Counted from the first letter of the stretch, positions 25,778-36,135 are shown. The stretch: DNA of 41,021 nucleotides from Ferrovibrio sp. (GCF_025869515.1 NZ_JAOZVR010000052.1:1-41021); one strand, 5' to 3'. The notes: a model not told the origin generated them from the letters alone. Numbers and translations: made by a program.

Positions 25778-25812
25778 CGGGTCCGGTAGCATCGGTTGCC
25801 GGACCCGTTTTT
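25778..25812 (+). terminator. Rho-independent terminator after the CarD gene
   Basis: Perfect 9-bp stem CGGGTCCGG / CCGGACCCG (25778-25786 and 25799-25807), 12-base loop, then TTTTT. It lies over the TTG that would begin the longest reading of the next ORF, arguing against that start. Confidence 0.85.
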
Positions 25813-25897
25813 CATTGGCCGATTCGTTAGCGATTTGTCCGCGCCACTCAGCACCGCTCCCCTTCTCACCCCGCCGCTCCCGGCGGCGCCCGTTTCC

Positions 25898-26713
25898 GTG
25901 TCTCAGGGCGCTGCGGCAGCCGATCCGGTTTTTGCCGTGTTGCGCCATGCTCGCCGGGTCTGGGCCGTGGCCGCGGTCCATGCCGAGGCCGCCCGCCTGC
26001 ATGAGGCGCATGATGAGCTGGCTGCCCGCCTGCTGCCGGGCGACCGCCTGGTCTATCTCGGCAACATGATCGGCCAGGGCAGCGAGACCATCGCCACGAT
26101 GGATGAGCTGCTGGCGTTCCGCCGCGACTTCCTCTGCCTGCCTGGCGCCGAACCCGACGACATCGTGTACCTGCGCGGCGCGCAGGAGGAGATGTGGCGC
26201 AAGCTGCTGCAGATCCAGTTCGCACCAGGCCCGTCCGAGGTCTTTGACTGGATGCTGCGGCATGGCCTGGCGCCGATGCTGCACGGCTATGGCGTCGATC
26301 CGCAGCAGGCGCGCGGCATCCTGCGCGAAGGCGCGCTGGGCATCAGCCGCTGGACCAATTCGCTCCGCGCCGCGATCCGCAGGCATCCCGGCCATGACGA
26401 CCTGTTCGGCAGCTTCCGCCGCGCCGCCTATACCGGAGGCAACGAGCTGCTGTTCGTGCATGCTGGCATCGACCCGGCCGTGCCGCTGACGTCGCAGTCC
26501 GACCATCTGTGGTGGGGTTCGCCGGCTTTCCGGGGCCTGAGCCAGCCTTATGCCGGGTTCCGCCGCGTGGTCAGCGGCGGCAATCCGCGCGGCGAAGGCG
26601 CCCATCTGGATGCCTTCACCTGCTGCCTGGATGGCGGCGCCGGTTTTGGCGGCCCGCTCAATGTCGCCTGTTTCGGGCTCGACGGCGCCCTAGTTGAAAG
26701 TTTTGCAATCTAG
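25898..26713 (+). CDS. Degenerate PPP-type metallophosphatase (probable pseudo-phosphatase)
   Basis: 271 aa from GTG at 25898; the frame is open back to a TTG at 25796, which sits in a terminator, and the true start is uncertain. The scaffold matches PrpA/ApaH-like serine/threonine phosphatases, but metal ligands are lost in place: GDIHG reads AAVHA (25-29), GDxxDRG reads GNMIGQG (55-61), GNHE reads GAQE (94-97), and VHGHTP reads VSGGNP. The LLFVHAGIDP block (184-193) and the final LDGGAGFGGPL segment are retained. At most two of the usual ligands survive, so catalysis is unlikely. The ORF is intact, suggesting a retained binding or regulatory role. It lies between carD and a PAS protein gene. 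Confidence 0.62.
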   Translation: MSQGAAAADPVFAVLRHARRVWAVAAVHAEAARLHEAHDELAARLLPGDRLVYLGNMIGQGSETIATMDELLAFRRDFLCLPGAEPDDIVYLRGAQEEMWRKLLQIQFAPGPSEVFDWMLRHGLAPMLHGYGVDPQQARGILREGALGISRWTNSLRAAIRRHPGHDDLFGSFRRAAYTGGNELLFVHAGIDPAVPLTSQSDHLWWGSPAFRGLSQPYAGFRRVVSGGNPRGEGAHLDAFTCCLDGGAGFGGPLNVACFGLDGALVESFAI

Positions 26714-26761
26714 GCCGCGGACCCTTCCCTGACAGTTGCGCGATCCGAGCGCGTCGATAGC

Positions 26762-27379
26762 ATGTCGGCCATGCAGAACTCCGATATGGAGCAGCTGGTC
26801 GTCGATCTGCTCGACGACCAGCGAACAAAACTCGAGGACTATTTCGCCGCCCGTGGCGCGCGTCTGGAAAGCCTGATCTGGTCCCCAACCACGGCGGATA
26901 CCGATCAACCCATCTTGCGCTTTCTGATCGAATACTGGGACCGCCTGCGCGACGGCGACCTGCTGCCGCCGGCCAATGCCGTATCGCCCTTCGATCTCAA
27001 GCCGGCGCTCGGCCATGTCTTGCTGATCGACGTGCTGGATGACGGCTGGAACGGCCGGTTCCGCGTCTATGGCACCAAGGTGGCCGAAACCTATGGCCGC
27101 GACATGACCGGCCGGCTGCTGTCCGATATCGATGGCGGCAATTATGCCTCGATCTTTTTCCGCTCGCTGTATCGGGCATCGTGGCTGCGCAAGGCCTCGT
27201 ATTATTCGCATCACTATCCGCCGGCCCATGTGGCGGTGGAATCCTGGCAGCGCCTGGCCCTGCCGCTGGCCGGCGCGGATGGACAGGTCAGCCGCTTCCT
27301 GGCCTGCAACATTGCCGGTCGCTGGCGGCCGCCGGCGCGGCCCCCGGTCAAACCGGCCGGTCCGGGCACGGCGGCCTGA
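26762..27379 (+). CDS. PAS_5-type single-domain protein (third copy)
   Basis: 205 aa. Blocks FLIEYWDRLRDGDLLPPANAVSP, LKPALGHVLLIDVL, FRVYGTKVAETYGRDMTG and a closing LPLAGADGQVSRFLACN follow the PAS_5 layout seen in Rhodospirillales. It is more distant from the tandem pair at 13.9-15.2 kb. A helical N-terminus (about 1-40) and a Pro-rich tail flank the domain. No output domain is seen. It starts 48 bases after the pseudo-phosphatase stop and ends 123 bases before rpoH. A second ATG at 26771 is possible. Function unknown. Confidence 0.75.
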   Translation: MSAMQNSDMEQLVVDLLDDQRTKLEDYFAARGARLESLIWSPTTADTDQPILRFLIEYWDRLRDGDLLPPANAVSPFDLKPALGHVLLIDVLDDGWNGRFRVYGTKVAETYGRDMTGRLLSDIDGGNYASIFFRSLYRASWLRKASYYSHHYPPAHVAVESWQRLALPLAGADGQVSRFLACNIAGRWRPPARPPVKPAGPGTAA

Positions 27380-27502
27380 GCGCCGCCTGCTCCGGCAGAA
27401 CCTTCCGGACCAATTGTAACAAAGCTTTCGTCCCGAACACGCAGGCGTGAGTGATCCGCCGCCGGTACCCGGGCGTAGAATTGGCAGACCAGCGAGGCTG
27501 CC

Positions 27503-28453
27503 ATGACGCCACTGCGGAACGCGACATCCACAACACAGGCCGGCACAACACGGGCCGGGCGGGTCGACGCCGGCCAGGATGAATATCGCGGGGCGCATGG
27601 CGGTGCCCGTCCTGATCAAGACAGGGCCTTCGTCCGCCGCGCCATGCGCCTGCCGCTGCTGTCGCCCGAAGAGGAAGTCGCCCTGGCACGGGCCTGGCGC
27701 GAACACCAGGACCAGACCGCGCTGCACAAGCTGGTGGCGCCGCATATGCGGCTGGTGATTTCCACCGCGGTGCGCTTCCGCCATTACGGCCTGCCGGTCA
27801 GCGACCTGATCCAGGAAGGCAATCTCGGGCTGATGCAGGCCGCCGCCCGTTTCGAGCCGGAGCGCGAGGTGCGCTTCTCCACCTATGCCGCCTGGTGGAT
27901 TCGGGCCGCGATCCAGGATTTCGTGCTCCGCAACTGGTCGATCGTGCGCACCGGCACGACGGCGGCGCATAAATCGCTGTTCTTCAACCTGCGCCGGCTG
28001 CGCGCGCGTATCGAGCGCGGCGGTCCCGACGCGCTGACGCCGGAAGGCCGTCGCCAGCTGGCGCGGCAGCTCAATGTCACCGAGAGCGATGTCCTTCATA
28101 TGGAAGGCCGCCTCGCCGCCGGCGACCGCTCGCTGAATGCGACCCTGAGCGAGGACGGCGAAAGCAACTGGCAGGACATGCTGGTCGACGACCGGCCCGA
28201 TCCGGAAGCGGTGGCGATGCAGCAGCGCGACAGCCGCCTGAAAGCGCGCTGGCTCGGCGAGGCGATGGCCGAACTGCCCGAACGCGAGCGCCGCATCCTG
28301 CAGGCGCGGTTCTTCAGCGAACACGGCACGACGCTGGAGCGGCTCGGCACCAGCATGGGCATCTCGAAGGAGCGCGTGCGCCAGCTTGAGGCGCAGGCGC
28401 TGACACGGCTGCGCAGGCGCTTAAGCGATATTCCCGGTCTGCAGCCGCACTAA
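27503..28453 (+). CDS. rpoH: RNA polymerase heat-shock sigma factor RpoH (sigma-32 family)
   Basis: 316 aa group 3 sigma factor. Region 2 contains LIQEGNLGLMQAAARFEPEREVRFSTYAAWWIRAAIQDF (read in two parts), the RpoH-box region reads HKSLFFNLRRLR, and region 4.2 is TLERLGTSMGISKERVRQLEAQAL. It directs polymerase to heat-shock promoters. Compared with E. coli RpoH it has about 35 extra, poorly structured N-terminal residues (Thr/Gly/Arg-rich). Alphaproteobacteria often carry two or more rpoH genes; which paralogue this is cannot be told here. Its stop overlaps the convergent kinase gene by 4 bases. Confidence 0.9.
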   Translation: MTPLRNATSTTQAGTTRAGRVDAGQDEYRGAHGGARPDQDRAFVRRAMRLPLLSPEEEVALARAWREHQDQTALHKLVAPHMRLVISTAVRFRHYGLPVSDLIQEGNLGLMQAAARFEPEREVRFSTYAAWWIRAAIQDFVLRNWSIVRTGTTAAHKSLFFNLRRLRARIERGGPDALTPEGRRQLARQLNVTESDVLHMEGRLAAGDRSLNATLSEDGESNWQDMLVDDRPDPEAVAMQQRDSRLKARWLGEAMAELPERERRILQARFFSEHGTTLERLGTSMGISKERVRQLEAQALTRLRRRLSDIPGLQPH

Positions 28454-29454
28454 ACGGCGGCAGCCAGCCCCGGCGGGGAAACGCCGGAGATAAAAGACGC
28501 CAGAAACATCTTCCCCAGGACATGCTTGGTTTCCGGTCTGCCGGGCTGCAGCCGCCCTTCGCGGATCGCCTGCCGAAACTCCGAAACAGTCACCGCCGAG
28601 ATATCCGCGTCAGGTACCGTCCGCCAGGCTGCAGCAGCAGACGCGCTGAACAGAACTCCGGCATAGTAAAGGCGGGTGAGCGCGCGCGTCATTGCAAGGC
28701 GGGCGCGGAGACTGTCGTCCGCCACGCGGCCGAGCCAGGCCTGCAGGAACACGGCTTCTAGCTCCGGTGACGGCGCCAGATTGTCCAGCATGATCGCCAC
28801 ATCGACGAGCGGGTCGTTACGGTAGGCCGATTCCCAGTCGATCATCCAGAGACGCTTTCCATCGAACAGAATATTACCGGGGACGGGATCGTTGTGGCTG
28901 GAAACTGACTTTTCCGAATCCCAGACATAGACCTCGCGGATCTGCGCGAGATGTTCCGTGTGTGCATCGAGCGCGCCGGCAGCGAAGAGTCCGGTGCGGC
29001 ATACATGCGCCCACAGCCGGCCGACAATATCCGGATATTCAACGAATCGCGGAAAGGGTGGCGTCGCCTGGACGCGCGCCAGCATGGCTCCCAGCGCCTG
29101 TGCCAGCGCACGGGGCCCGCCCGGATAGGTCTCCAGCGGCTGCTGCTCGATAAAATCAATCACCGCAACGCGGGATGCCTCATCGATGTAATGAATTCCC
29201 GGTGCGATCTCCGCCTCGGCCGCACTGCGCATGGCGATATACTGGTGGGGATTGCGCAGCGGGCTTGCCACGCCTTCGATCCGCAGCAGGTAGCGCCGTC
29301 CGTCCGCCTCGACCGAAAAGACAGATGCGCTGGAAGCGCCGCCCTTAAGCGGCGCGATTGCGCCGATCGGAGCAGATCCAAAGGCTGCACGCAACGCCGA
29401 CTTTGCAGCTTCGCGTTGCGTATCCGGAAGCGCGTCGAACGGATTTCTGACCAT
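28450..29454 (-). CDS. Aminoglycoside phosphotransferase (APH)/choline kinase-like protein
   Basis: 334 aa. Kinase-like fold: N-lobe GGASSASVFSVEADGRRYLLRIEG, catalytic SHNDPVPGNILFDG (the HxDxxxxN Brenner motif with His-Asn-Asp) and metal-binding MIDWESAYRNDPLVDVA. The layout is closer to choline/ethanolamine kinase and related small-molecule kinases than to resistance APHs. The substrate is unknown. No signal peptide. It converges on rpoH with a 4-base stop-stop overlap (28450-28453) and starts divergently from nothing nearby; the M48 gene lies 18 bases downstream in the upstream direction of this strand, so the two may share a transcript. Confidence 0.85.
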   Translation of the reverse strand: MVRNPFDALPDTQREAAKSALRAAFGSAPIGAIAPLKGGASSASVFSVEADGRRYLLRIEGVASPLRNPHQYIAMRSAAEAEIAPGIHYIDEASRVAVIDFIEQQPLETYPGGPRALAQALGAMLARVQATPPFPRFVEYPDIVGRLWAHVCRTGLFAAGALDAHTEHLAQIREVYVWDSEKSVSSHNDPVPGNILFDGKRLWMIDWESAYRNDPLVDVAIMLDNLAPSPELEAVFLQAWLGRVADDSLRARLAMTRALTRLYYAGVLFSASAAAAWRTVPDADISAVTVSEFRQAIREGRLQPGRPETKHVLGKMFLASFISGVSPPGLAAAV

Positions 29455-29472
29455 GGCTGTCCATTTCGCGGC

Positions 29473-30957
29473 CTACTCCACCGTCTTGAAGCGTTCGCCC
29501 GGCCTGGGCTGCTCGTTGCCCTGCAGCGCGTTCATCACGCGCAGCTGTTCGGCGGCATAACGGCCGAGCGGGGTCTTGCCGGCAAGGCTTTCCACCGTAT
29601 CGCCGCTGTCGACCTTGACAACCTTGAGCCGCACCGGCTTTACCGCTTTGGCCTCGGCCTCCGACAGATGCCGCAGCGTGTTGATGCTGCGGATCAGGGC
29701 CGGTTCGATTTTGCTCAGGCCGCCGACCGGCGCAATGATGACAAAGCGCAGGATATCGTCGGTCGGAAAACCGACCGCGATGAAACGCACCTCGGCATTG
29801 CCGCTTTTCATCTGCAGCCGGCCCGAGGCGGTGGCGGCCGGCATGCCGTTCACCTTGATCGCCTCGGCATTGCCCAGGCGCAGGTTGGGCAGCCAGATGC
29901 GGGTCAGATAATCCAGGGCGTTGCGCGAGGCCTGCACCTTCTTCTTGTCGCCTTCGATATCGAACTGCAGCCGGCCGCCGGTGCCGATGGCGAGCACCGC
30001 ATCGCTGGTATTGGAAAGGCGCCAGCCGTCGGGCACCGTGAAGGAGAGGCGCAGGTCGGGATGGGTGAAGCTGTTACCGCGCACCACCCCTTCCTTCGGA
30101 TCGTCGCCATAGATCATGCCGTCGAGGCGATCGAGAAATTCGTCGCGGCGATAGACCGGATTGGCAACCGGCTGTTCCCGCGCGGCCGCGATGGCTTCGC
30201 GCACACGCTGCGGCCCGCCCGGATGGGTGGCGAACAGATCGTTCATACGATCCTTGCCGGCCGCGCCCGCCATCTTGCCGGCCAGGTCGCTGTAGTTGCT
30301 CATGCTCTGCAGGAAACCGGCCTGGGCATCGGGCGCATAGCCGACGCGCGATAGCAGCTTCACACCGATGGTGTCGGCCTCCAGTTCGTTCTCGCGGCTG
30401 AAGCTGGCGAGATAGGCACCGCCGCCGACCTGGCCAACCTGGCCGATCAGGTCGCCGGCGCCGGAACCGAGGAAGATCGACCCGAGGATCGAGGCGCCAG
30501 CCACGCCGAGATTGGTGAAGACCGACTTGTCGTAGCGCTTTTCGGAATGCTGCGCGATCACATGGCCGATTTCGTGACCCAGCACGCCGGCCGCCTCGGC
30601 CTCATTGTTGGCCAGCGCCAGCGTGCCGCGCGTGATGTAGACATAGCCGCCGGGCAGCGCGAAGGCGTTGACGATGGGTGCATTCAGCACCGTGAAGGTG
30701 AAGTTCCCGGCCGGCTGGCCCGACTGGCCGGCGATACGCCCGGCAATGCCGGCGACATAGGCGCCGATCTCGGGATCGTCATAGACGCCGCCGAATTCCT
30801 TCAGGATTTTCGGGTGTTCCTGCTGGCCGAGCTTCTTGGCCTCGTCGGGCGACATGAAAATCTGCGCCTGCAACGACGATGGCGCCGCGACGGCGACAAG
30901 CGAGCAGGCCGCAAGAAATGCAATGGCGATACGGCGCATGATCACGGATTCCTGCAT
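29473..30957 (-). CDS. M48 family zinc metalloprotease (BepA/YfgC-like) with LysM-like C-terminus
   Basis: 494 aa from ATG at 30957 (AGGGG 8 nt upstream, overlapping the enoyl-CoA hydratase stop as TGATG); ATG at 30939 ([12 protein letters not shown]) is an alternative that gives a tidier signal peptide. A Sec signal ends near SLQAQ. Zinc motif [14 protein letters not shown] with the third ligand in [11 protein letters not shown]. The C-terminal half has a beta-rich region and a LysM-like end ([17 protein letters not shown]). Family members act in the periplasm on outer-membrane protein quality control. Confidence 0.92.
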   Translation of the reverse strand: MQESVIMRRIAIAFLAACSLVAVAAPSSLQAQIFMSPDEAKKLGQQEHPKILKEFGGVYDDPEIGAYVAGIAGRIAGQSGQPAGNFTFTVLNAPIVNAFALPGGYVYITRGTLALANNEAEAAGVLGHEIGHVIAQHSEKRYDKSVFTNLGVAGASILGSIFLGSGAGDLIGQVGQVGGGAYLASFSRENELEADTIGVKLLSRVGYAPDAQAGFLQSMSNYSDLAGKMAGAAGKDRMNDLFATHPGGPQRVREAIAAAREQPVANPVYRRDEFLDRLDGMIYGDDPKEGVVRGNSFTHPDLRLSFTVPDGWRLSNTSDAVLAIGTGGRLQFDIEGDKKKVQASRNALDYLTRIWLPNLRLGNAEAIKVNGMPAATASGRLQMKSGNAEVRFIAVGFPTDDILRFVIIAPVGGLSKIEPALIRSINTLRHLSEAEAKAVKPVRLKVVKVDSGDTVESLAGKTPLGRYAAEQLRVMNALQGNEQPRPGERFKTVE

Positions 30958-31763
30958 CAATGGCCCCTGAACTGCGCCGCCCGCTTTTCGACGAAACTGG
31001 CGACGCCTTCCTTAACATCCTCGCTGGCCATGAGTTTCTTCTGCGTGGCATGAAAATCCGCCACCGCCGCATGCGGCCCGTTTTCGATCGCGGTCCGCGC
31101 ATTGCGCAACGTGGCGGACACCGCCAGCGGCGCCTGGGCGGCGATGCGTTCGGCCAGCCTGATCGCCTCGTTCAGCTGGTCGCCCGGCGCGGTCACCTCC
31201 TGCACGAAACCGAGCCGCAAAGCGGTAGCGACGTCGAATTCGTCGCCGGTGAGCAGGTAGCGCATGGCATTGCCCCAGCCGGCGCGTTCGACCATGCGGA
31301 TGGTGGCGCCGCCGGTGGCCATGATGCCGCGCTTCACTTCCAGCTGGCTGAAACGGCAATCGCTGGCGGCCACCACGATATCGGCGGCCAGCATCAGCTC
31401 GATGCCGATGGTGTAGGTGATGCCCTGCACGGCCGCCACCACCGGCTTGGTGCGGAAGGGGCCGACATTGTTGCAGGGATCGATCTGGCCCGGCTCGACC
31501 AGCGGATTGTTGTCGCCCATCAGCGGCGCCACCCGGGGCAGATCGAGACCGGCGGTGAAATGCTGCCCTTCGGCATAGAGCACGGCGACTCGGGCCTCGG
31601 CATCGTGTTCGAAGGCCGTATAGGCGGCCGCCAGTTCCTTCAGCATCTTGGGCGTGAAGCCGTTCAGCTTGGCCGGGCGGTTGAGGCCGATCAGAAACAC
31701 CGCACCCTGCCGCCGGCTGAGAATCCCGCCATCCGGATCGGCGATCGTGGGCTGCATGGTCAT
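30957..31763 (-). CDS. Enoyl-CoA hydratase/isomerase (crotonase) family protein
   Basis: 268 aa from ATG at 31763 with AGAGGAAATCC upstream. Crotonase fold: [15 protein letters not shown], oxyanion-hole block [13 protein letters not shown], and [22 protein letters not shown] with the second oxyanion Gly. Followed by [29 protein letters not shown] (read in two parts). The exact reaction (hydratase, isomerase or other) is not determined. It is the first gene of a pair with the M48 protease, and their stop and start overlap (TGATG), so translation is coupled although the functions look unrelated. Confidence 0.9.
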   Translation of the reverse strand: MTMQPTIADPDGGILSRRQGAVFLIGLNRPAKLNGFTPKMLKELAAAYTAFEHDAEARVAVLYAEGQHFTAGLDLPRVAPLMGDNNPLVEPGQIDPCNNVGPFRTKPVVAAVQGITYTIGIELMLAADIVVAASDCRFSQLEVKRGIMATGGATIRMVERAGWGNAMRYLLTGDEFDVATALRLGFVQEVTAPGDQLNEAIRLAERIAAQAPLAVSATLRNARTAIENGPHAAVADFHATQKKLMASEDVKEGVASFVEKRAAQFRGH

Positions 31764-31877
31764 CGTGGATTTCCTCTTATTTTTATGACTTTTCCATATC
31801 GCACCGGATGCGGGCAAGGCAGGGGAGTATATAATGCTTTTCATGGCGGAAGCTTGGCAGACGCGGGGGATGGTTCA

Positions 31878-32531
31878 GTGCCCGATTTCGCGCTCGAACT
31901 GAAACTGGCCGGCCCTAATGGTGGCCTGATCTGCGGCGTGGACGAGGCCGGGCGCGGCCCGCTGGCCGGGCCGGTGGTGGCCGCCGCCGTCATTCTCGAC
32001 CGCCGCAAACGCCAAAGAATACTCTGGGGCGGCATCGACGATTCCAAGAAACTGACCCATGACAAGCGCGAAACGCTGTTCCTCAGATTGCGCCAGCATG
32101 CCCTGGCCGGGGAGGCCCGGATCGGCATCGGCGCCGCTTCCGTTGCGGAAATCGCCCGGCTCAACATCTTCCACGCCACCATGCTGGCGATGTGCCGCGC
32201 GGTGACGGCGTTGCGCGTGGTGCCCATGCATGCGCTGATCGACGGCAACCATTGCCCGAAACAGCTCGGCTGCCCGGCCACCGCGGTGGTCGATGGCGAT
32301 GCACTCAGCGTTTCCATTGCCGCCGCCTCCATTGTCGCCAAGGTGGTACGCGACCGCGCCATGGCCAAGCTGCACCAGCGCTATCCGGCCTATGGCTGGG
32401 CCAGCAACAAGGGTTATGGCACCCCTGAACACCAGGAAGGGCTCAGGCTGGCTGGAATCTCCAAACACCACCGACTAGGTTTTGCGCCTGTAAGGAGTCA
32501 GATGACTCTAGATTTAGTGTTAACCAATTAA
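31878..32531 (+). CDS. rnhB: Ribonuclease HII
   Basis: 217 aa from GTG at 31878 (GGGGGA 8 nt upstream). Active-site blocks: [19 protein letters not shown] (catalytic Asp-Glu), [20 protein letters not shown] (third Asp), and [19 protein letters not shown] with [11 protein letters not shown]. It cleaves RNA at single ribonucleotides in DNA and in RNA-DNA hybrids. Two of the three GANTC sites upstream of ccrM lie inside its last codons. Adjacent to ccrM on the same strand (52-base gap), an arrangement I recall from other alphaproteobacteria. Confidence 0.95.
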   Translation: MPDFALELKLAGPNGGLICGVDEAGRGPLAGPVVAAAVILDRRKRQRILWGGIDDSKKLTHDKRETLFLRLRQHALAGEARIGIGAASVAEIARLNIFHATMLAMCRAVTALRVVPMHALIDGNHCPKQLGCPATAVVDGDALSVSIAAASIVAKVVRDRAMAKLHQRYPAYGWASNKGYGTPEHQEGLRLAGISKHHRLGFAPVRSQMTLDLVLTN

Positions 32532-32545
32532 ACACCTATAGAATC
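32495..32545 (+). promoter_or_regulatory. GANTC cluster and AT-rich promoter region of ccrM
   Basis: GAGTC (32495-32499), GACTC (32504-32508) and GAATC (32541-32545) occur within 51 bases, the last 39 bases before the ccrM ATG. The AT-rich stretch between them contains TTAACCAATTAA, two TTAA boxes 4 bases apart; CtrA sites normally have 7, so CtrA binding is uncertain. In Caulobacter, ccrM transcription is shut off by methylation of GANTC sites in its leader, so the same feedback is plausible. Confidence 0.55.
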
Positions 32546-32568
32546 TAATGACTTGCGGGTCGTTTTAG

Positions 32569-33852
<1,284 letters not shown>

Positions 33853-33989
33853 GCCGCCGCGGCGGCTTATTTTCCGGTAATCTGTCCCTGCAGCGGCATG
33901 GGATACTGGCTTGATTCAGCAGGCCGGTGCTACCCTGTGGTGCGCCGCACCGGGTGATTGCGGGGTGGTTCGCGGCAACGGGGTTTCGG

Positions 33990-35084
33990 GTGTCGAACGA
34001 CCGGCAGACAGCATCGGCCGCGCTGTTACAGCGGCTGACCGAAGACGACGAATCGCTGCTCGACGGCCGCGATCCGAAAGTCGACGCCATGCTGATCGAG
34101 CGGCTCTACCAGAGCAGCTTCGCCACCCGCTATGTGCCGATCCCGATGCTGTTCGGCGCCTTCGTGATCTACCAGGATTATTTACGCTGGTGGCAGATCG
34201 CCTTCATCGGTCTGCTCTATGCCGTTTCCACCCTGCATCTCGACCACCAGCGCGACGCCTATAACGCCAATGGCGGCTACGACACCGCCACGGACTGGGG
34301 CCTGCGCTTCACCTTCGGCTGTGCCGGCACCGGCCTGAGCTGGGGCCTGCTCGGCTGGTTCGCCTACCCGCCGGGCGATTTTGCGCTGCAGGCCCTGCTC
34401 TGCGTTGCCTGGGCCGGGCTGACCACCAGCAGCCTGAACACCCGCGCGATGCATCTGCCGTCCTTCTATGCCTTCATCATCGGCATCTCGGTGCCGTTTT
34501 TCGCGCGCGGCTTCCTGTTTGGCGAGCCGAGCACGGTGGGCATGGCTTTTTTCGGCACCATTCTGCTGGCGGCGCAGTGCTTCTGCGCTCAGGTCAACAA
34601 CCGGCGCGAACGCCTGTCCGCTGCACTGCGCCTGCGCAATGCCGCACTGATCAGCGAGATCGACCGCGCCCGCGTGGCAGCCGAGATCAGCTATCGAGAA
34701 CTGGAACACGCCCATCACACGCTGGCCGCCGATGTCGCCACGATGCAGCGCATCTGCGGTATCGGCTCGTGGCACTGGCAGGGACCGGACGGCGATGTGG
34801 TGTGGAGCGACCAGTTCTATCATCTGCTTGGCCTGGCGCCGCAATCCTGCCCGGCCTCGCTGGCCGCCTGGCTCGACTGCGTGCATGCGGACGACCGCGA
34901 GCTGGTGCGCGGCCATTACCAGCGCCTGCGCCAGGGCGCAGCGCGTGACGCCATCAAATTCCGTATCGCCGCCGGCGATCCCGCCTGGCCGGTCTGGCTG
35001 GAATCGGTGGCCGAAACCGAACGCGCGCCCGATGGCAGCGTGGCCTGGATTCGCGGGCTGCTGCGCCACGAACCGGTCGATTAA
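33990..35084 (+). CDS. Membrane protein with C-terminal PAS domain and no output domain
   Basis: 364 aa from GTG at 33990; an in-frame TTG at 33927 gives 385 aa. A soluble N-terminus (about 1-45) is followed by roughly six hydrophobic helices (about 50-205, e.g. WQIAFIGLLYAVSTLHL, LPSFYAFIIGISVPFFARGF), a coiled-coil linker (RRERLSAALRLRNAAL to ELEHAHHTLAAD), and a PAS-like domain (ICGIGSWHWQGPDGDVVWSDQFYHLLG, as two blocks). The layout is that of the sensor half of a hybrid kinase or diguanylate cyclase, but the ORF ends after the PAS. Possibly it signals through a partner. Stop overlaps the convergent DUF3237 gene by 4 bases. Confidence 0.7.
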   Translation: MSNDRQTASAALLQRLTEDDESLLDGRDPKVDAMLIERLYQSSFATRYVPIPMLFGAFVIYQDYLRWWQIAFIGLLYAVSTLHLDHQRDAYNANGGYDTATDWGLRFTFGCAGTGLSWGLLGWFAYPPGDFALQALLCVAWAGLTTSSLNTRAMHLPSFYAFIIGISVPFFARGFLFGEPSTVGMAFFGTILLAAQCFCAQVNNRRERLSAALRLRNAALISEIDRARVAAEISYRELEHAHHTLAADVATMQRICGIGSWHWQGPDGDVVWSDQFYHLLGLAPQSCPASLAAWLDCVHADDRELVRGHYQRLRQGAARDAIKFRIAAGDPAWPVWLESVAETERAPDGSVAWIRGLLRHEPVD

Positions 35085-35524
35085 TCGACGCCGAAGACTT
35101 GCAGACGCACCTGATCGGGCGTGCGCTCGCCGATGCCGACATGCAGGCGATGCACCAGCCATTGCAGATCGGGTGCCGCCGTCTCGAACCGCATCGCCGT
35201 GCGCATGTAATAGGCCGACGGGTCGACACGCTCGCCGCGCGCAAGCTGTGCCATCACTTCGGCCGGACCGATGCGCAACCCGCGGCTCCACACCTCGACC
35301 TGCGCGCCGCCCTCCAGCTTCAGCATGTAGCGCGCATCGAGATCCGCCAGCCCATCCGGGCGCAGCGTTTGCCAATCGGCGCCGCCCGACAGGATCACGC
35401 CGGAGATTTTCCCTGTCACCGTGCCGCCGGTGATCGGCACGCAGCGGCGCTCGCCGGCGGCATCGCGGCCGATGCTCTGCGGCACGCCCACATCGACGGC
35501 CAGCGAAAAGACTTCTGTCAGCAT
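35081..35524 (-). CDS. DUF3237 domain protein
   Basis: 147 aa, the whole protein being one domain. Blocks EVFSLAVDVGVPQSIG, RRCVPITGGTVTGKISG, GGADWQTLRPDG, LDARYMLKLEGG and YYMRTAMRFETAAP, followed by LVHRLHVGIGER, match the DUF3237 family, a small beta-barrel of unknown function often found near aromatic or acyl metabolism genes. The ATG has GGAGGACAC upstream. It starts 12 nt after the MarR stop, so the two form an operon. Function unknown. Confidence 0.8.
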   Translation of the reverse strand: MLTEVFSLAVDVGVPQSIGRDAAGERRCVPITGGTVTGKISGVILSGGADWQTLRPDGLADLDARYMLKLEGGAQVEVWSRGLRIGPAEVMAQLARGERVDPSAYYMRTAMRFETAAPDLQWLVHRLHVGIGERTPDQVRLQVFGVD

Positions 35525-35536
35525 GTGTCCTCCGGC

Positions 35537-36013
35537 TTAGAGGCCGCGCAGTTTTTCGACCACCTGCGTCAGCTGTTTATGCAACGTCTCGATCTGCGTG
35601 ACGCCGAGGCGTTTCTTCAGTGCTGCCTGCGCCTTATGCCACAAAGGAACTGCACGGATGAAAAGTTTGCGACCCTCAGGCGTGAGACGCACCACACGGC
35701 GGCGGCGGTCATCGGCGGCTATCTCCTGCAGCACCAGGGCCCGCCGTTCCAACAGGCGCAGATTGCGGGTCAGCGTGGTGGAATCGACGCCGATCAGTTG
35801 CGCCAGTTCGGTCACCGAAAGGCCCGCCTCTTCTTGGTAGAGCGAGGCCAGGGTGGCGAATTGCGGCATGGTGAGGTCGACCGCGGCCATGAAGCCGTTA
35901 TAGGCCTGCATGCTGAGCCGCGTGGCGGCATGCAGGCGCAGCACGGTGCAGCCCTCCTCCATCAACTGGCGGAAAGCGGCAGACTCCAGCACAGGGTCGG
36001 TCTTGCGGGCCAT
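35537..36013 (-). CDS. MarR family transcriptional regulator
   Basis: 158 aa from ATG at 36013 (MARKTDPVLES); a TTG at 36046 is less likely. AGAGGG sits almost on the ATG, so initiation is unusual. Winged helix: MPQFATLASLYQEEAGLSVTELAQLIG, then DSTTLTRNLRLLERRALV (recognition helix) and wing AADDRRRRVVRLTPEGRKLF (in parts). MarR dimers usually repress their own gene and a divergent neighbour until an aromatic or acyl ligand binds. The palindromes in the spacer to the FabF-like gene are candidate operators. Confidence 0.9.
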   Translation of the reverse strand: MARKTDPVLESAAFRQLMEEGCTVLRLHAATRLSMQAYNGFMAAVDLTMPQFATLASLYQEEAGLSVTELAQLIGVDSTTLTRNLRLLERRALVLQEIAADDRRRRVVRLTPEGRKLFIRAVPLWHKAQAALKKRLGVTQIETLHKQLTQVVEKLRGL

Positions 36014-36040
36014 CCCTCTAGATAAACGGCTTCCGCAGAT

Positions 36041-36109
36041 TTGCAAACAGGTGGTCTTGCAAACCGTAGGCCGCAGTCTTATCTGTAGCTACAATATATG
36101 TATATACAT
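36041..36109. promoter_or_regulatory. Divergent control region with palindromes between marR-type and fabF-like genes
   Basis: The 122-base spacer holds a direct repeat TTGCAAAC (36041-36048 and 36057-36064), a perfect 10-bp palindrome TGTAGCTACA (36084-36093) and a perfect 12-bp palindrome ATGTATATACAT (36098-36109), in an unusually AT-rich patch. They are likely MarR operator and promoter sequences for both directions. Confidence 0.55.
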
Positions 36110-36135
36110 CTATTATTCGCAACCGGGAAATCTGC

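Noticed and set aside
27380..27502. ECF/EcfG-type promoter (GGAAC to GTT) before rpoH
   Set aside because: AGAACC and TTGTAAC are present, but neither the hexamers nor the spacing match well enough.
26690..28324. 544-codon minus-strand frame opposite the third PAS gene and rpoH
   Set aside because: Antisense shadow; the plus-strand proteins have clear family motifs and this frame has none.
28951..30354. 467-codon plus-strand frame opposite the APH-like kinase and M48 protease
   Set aside because: Antisense shadow with biased composition; both minus-strand genes carry intact catalytic motifs.
32511..32535. CtrA binding site upstream of ccrM
   Set aside because: Two TTAA boxes exist, but they are 4 bases apart rather than 7, so I do not call a CtrA site.
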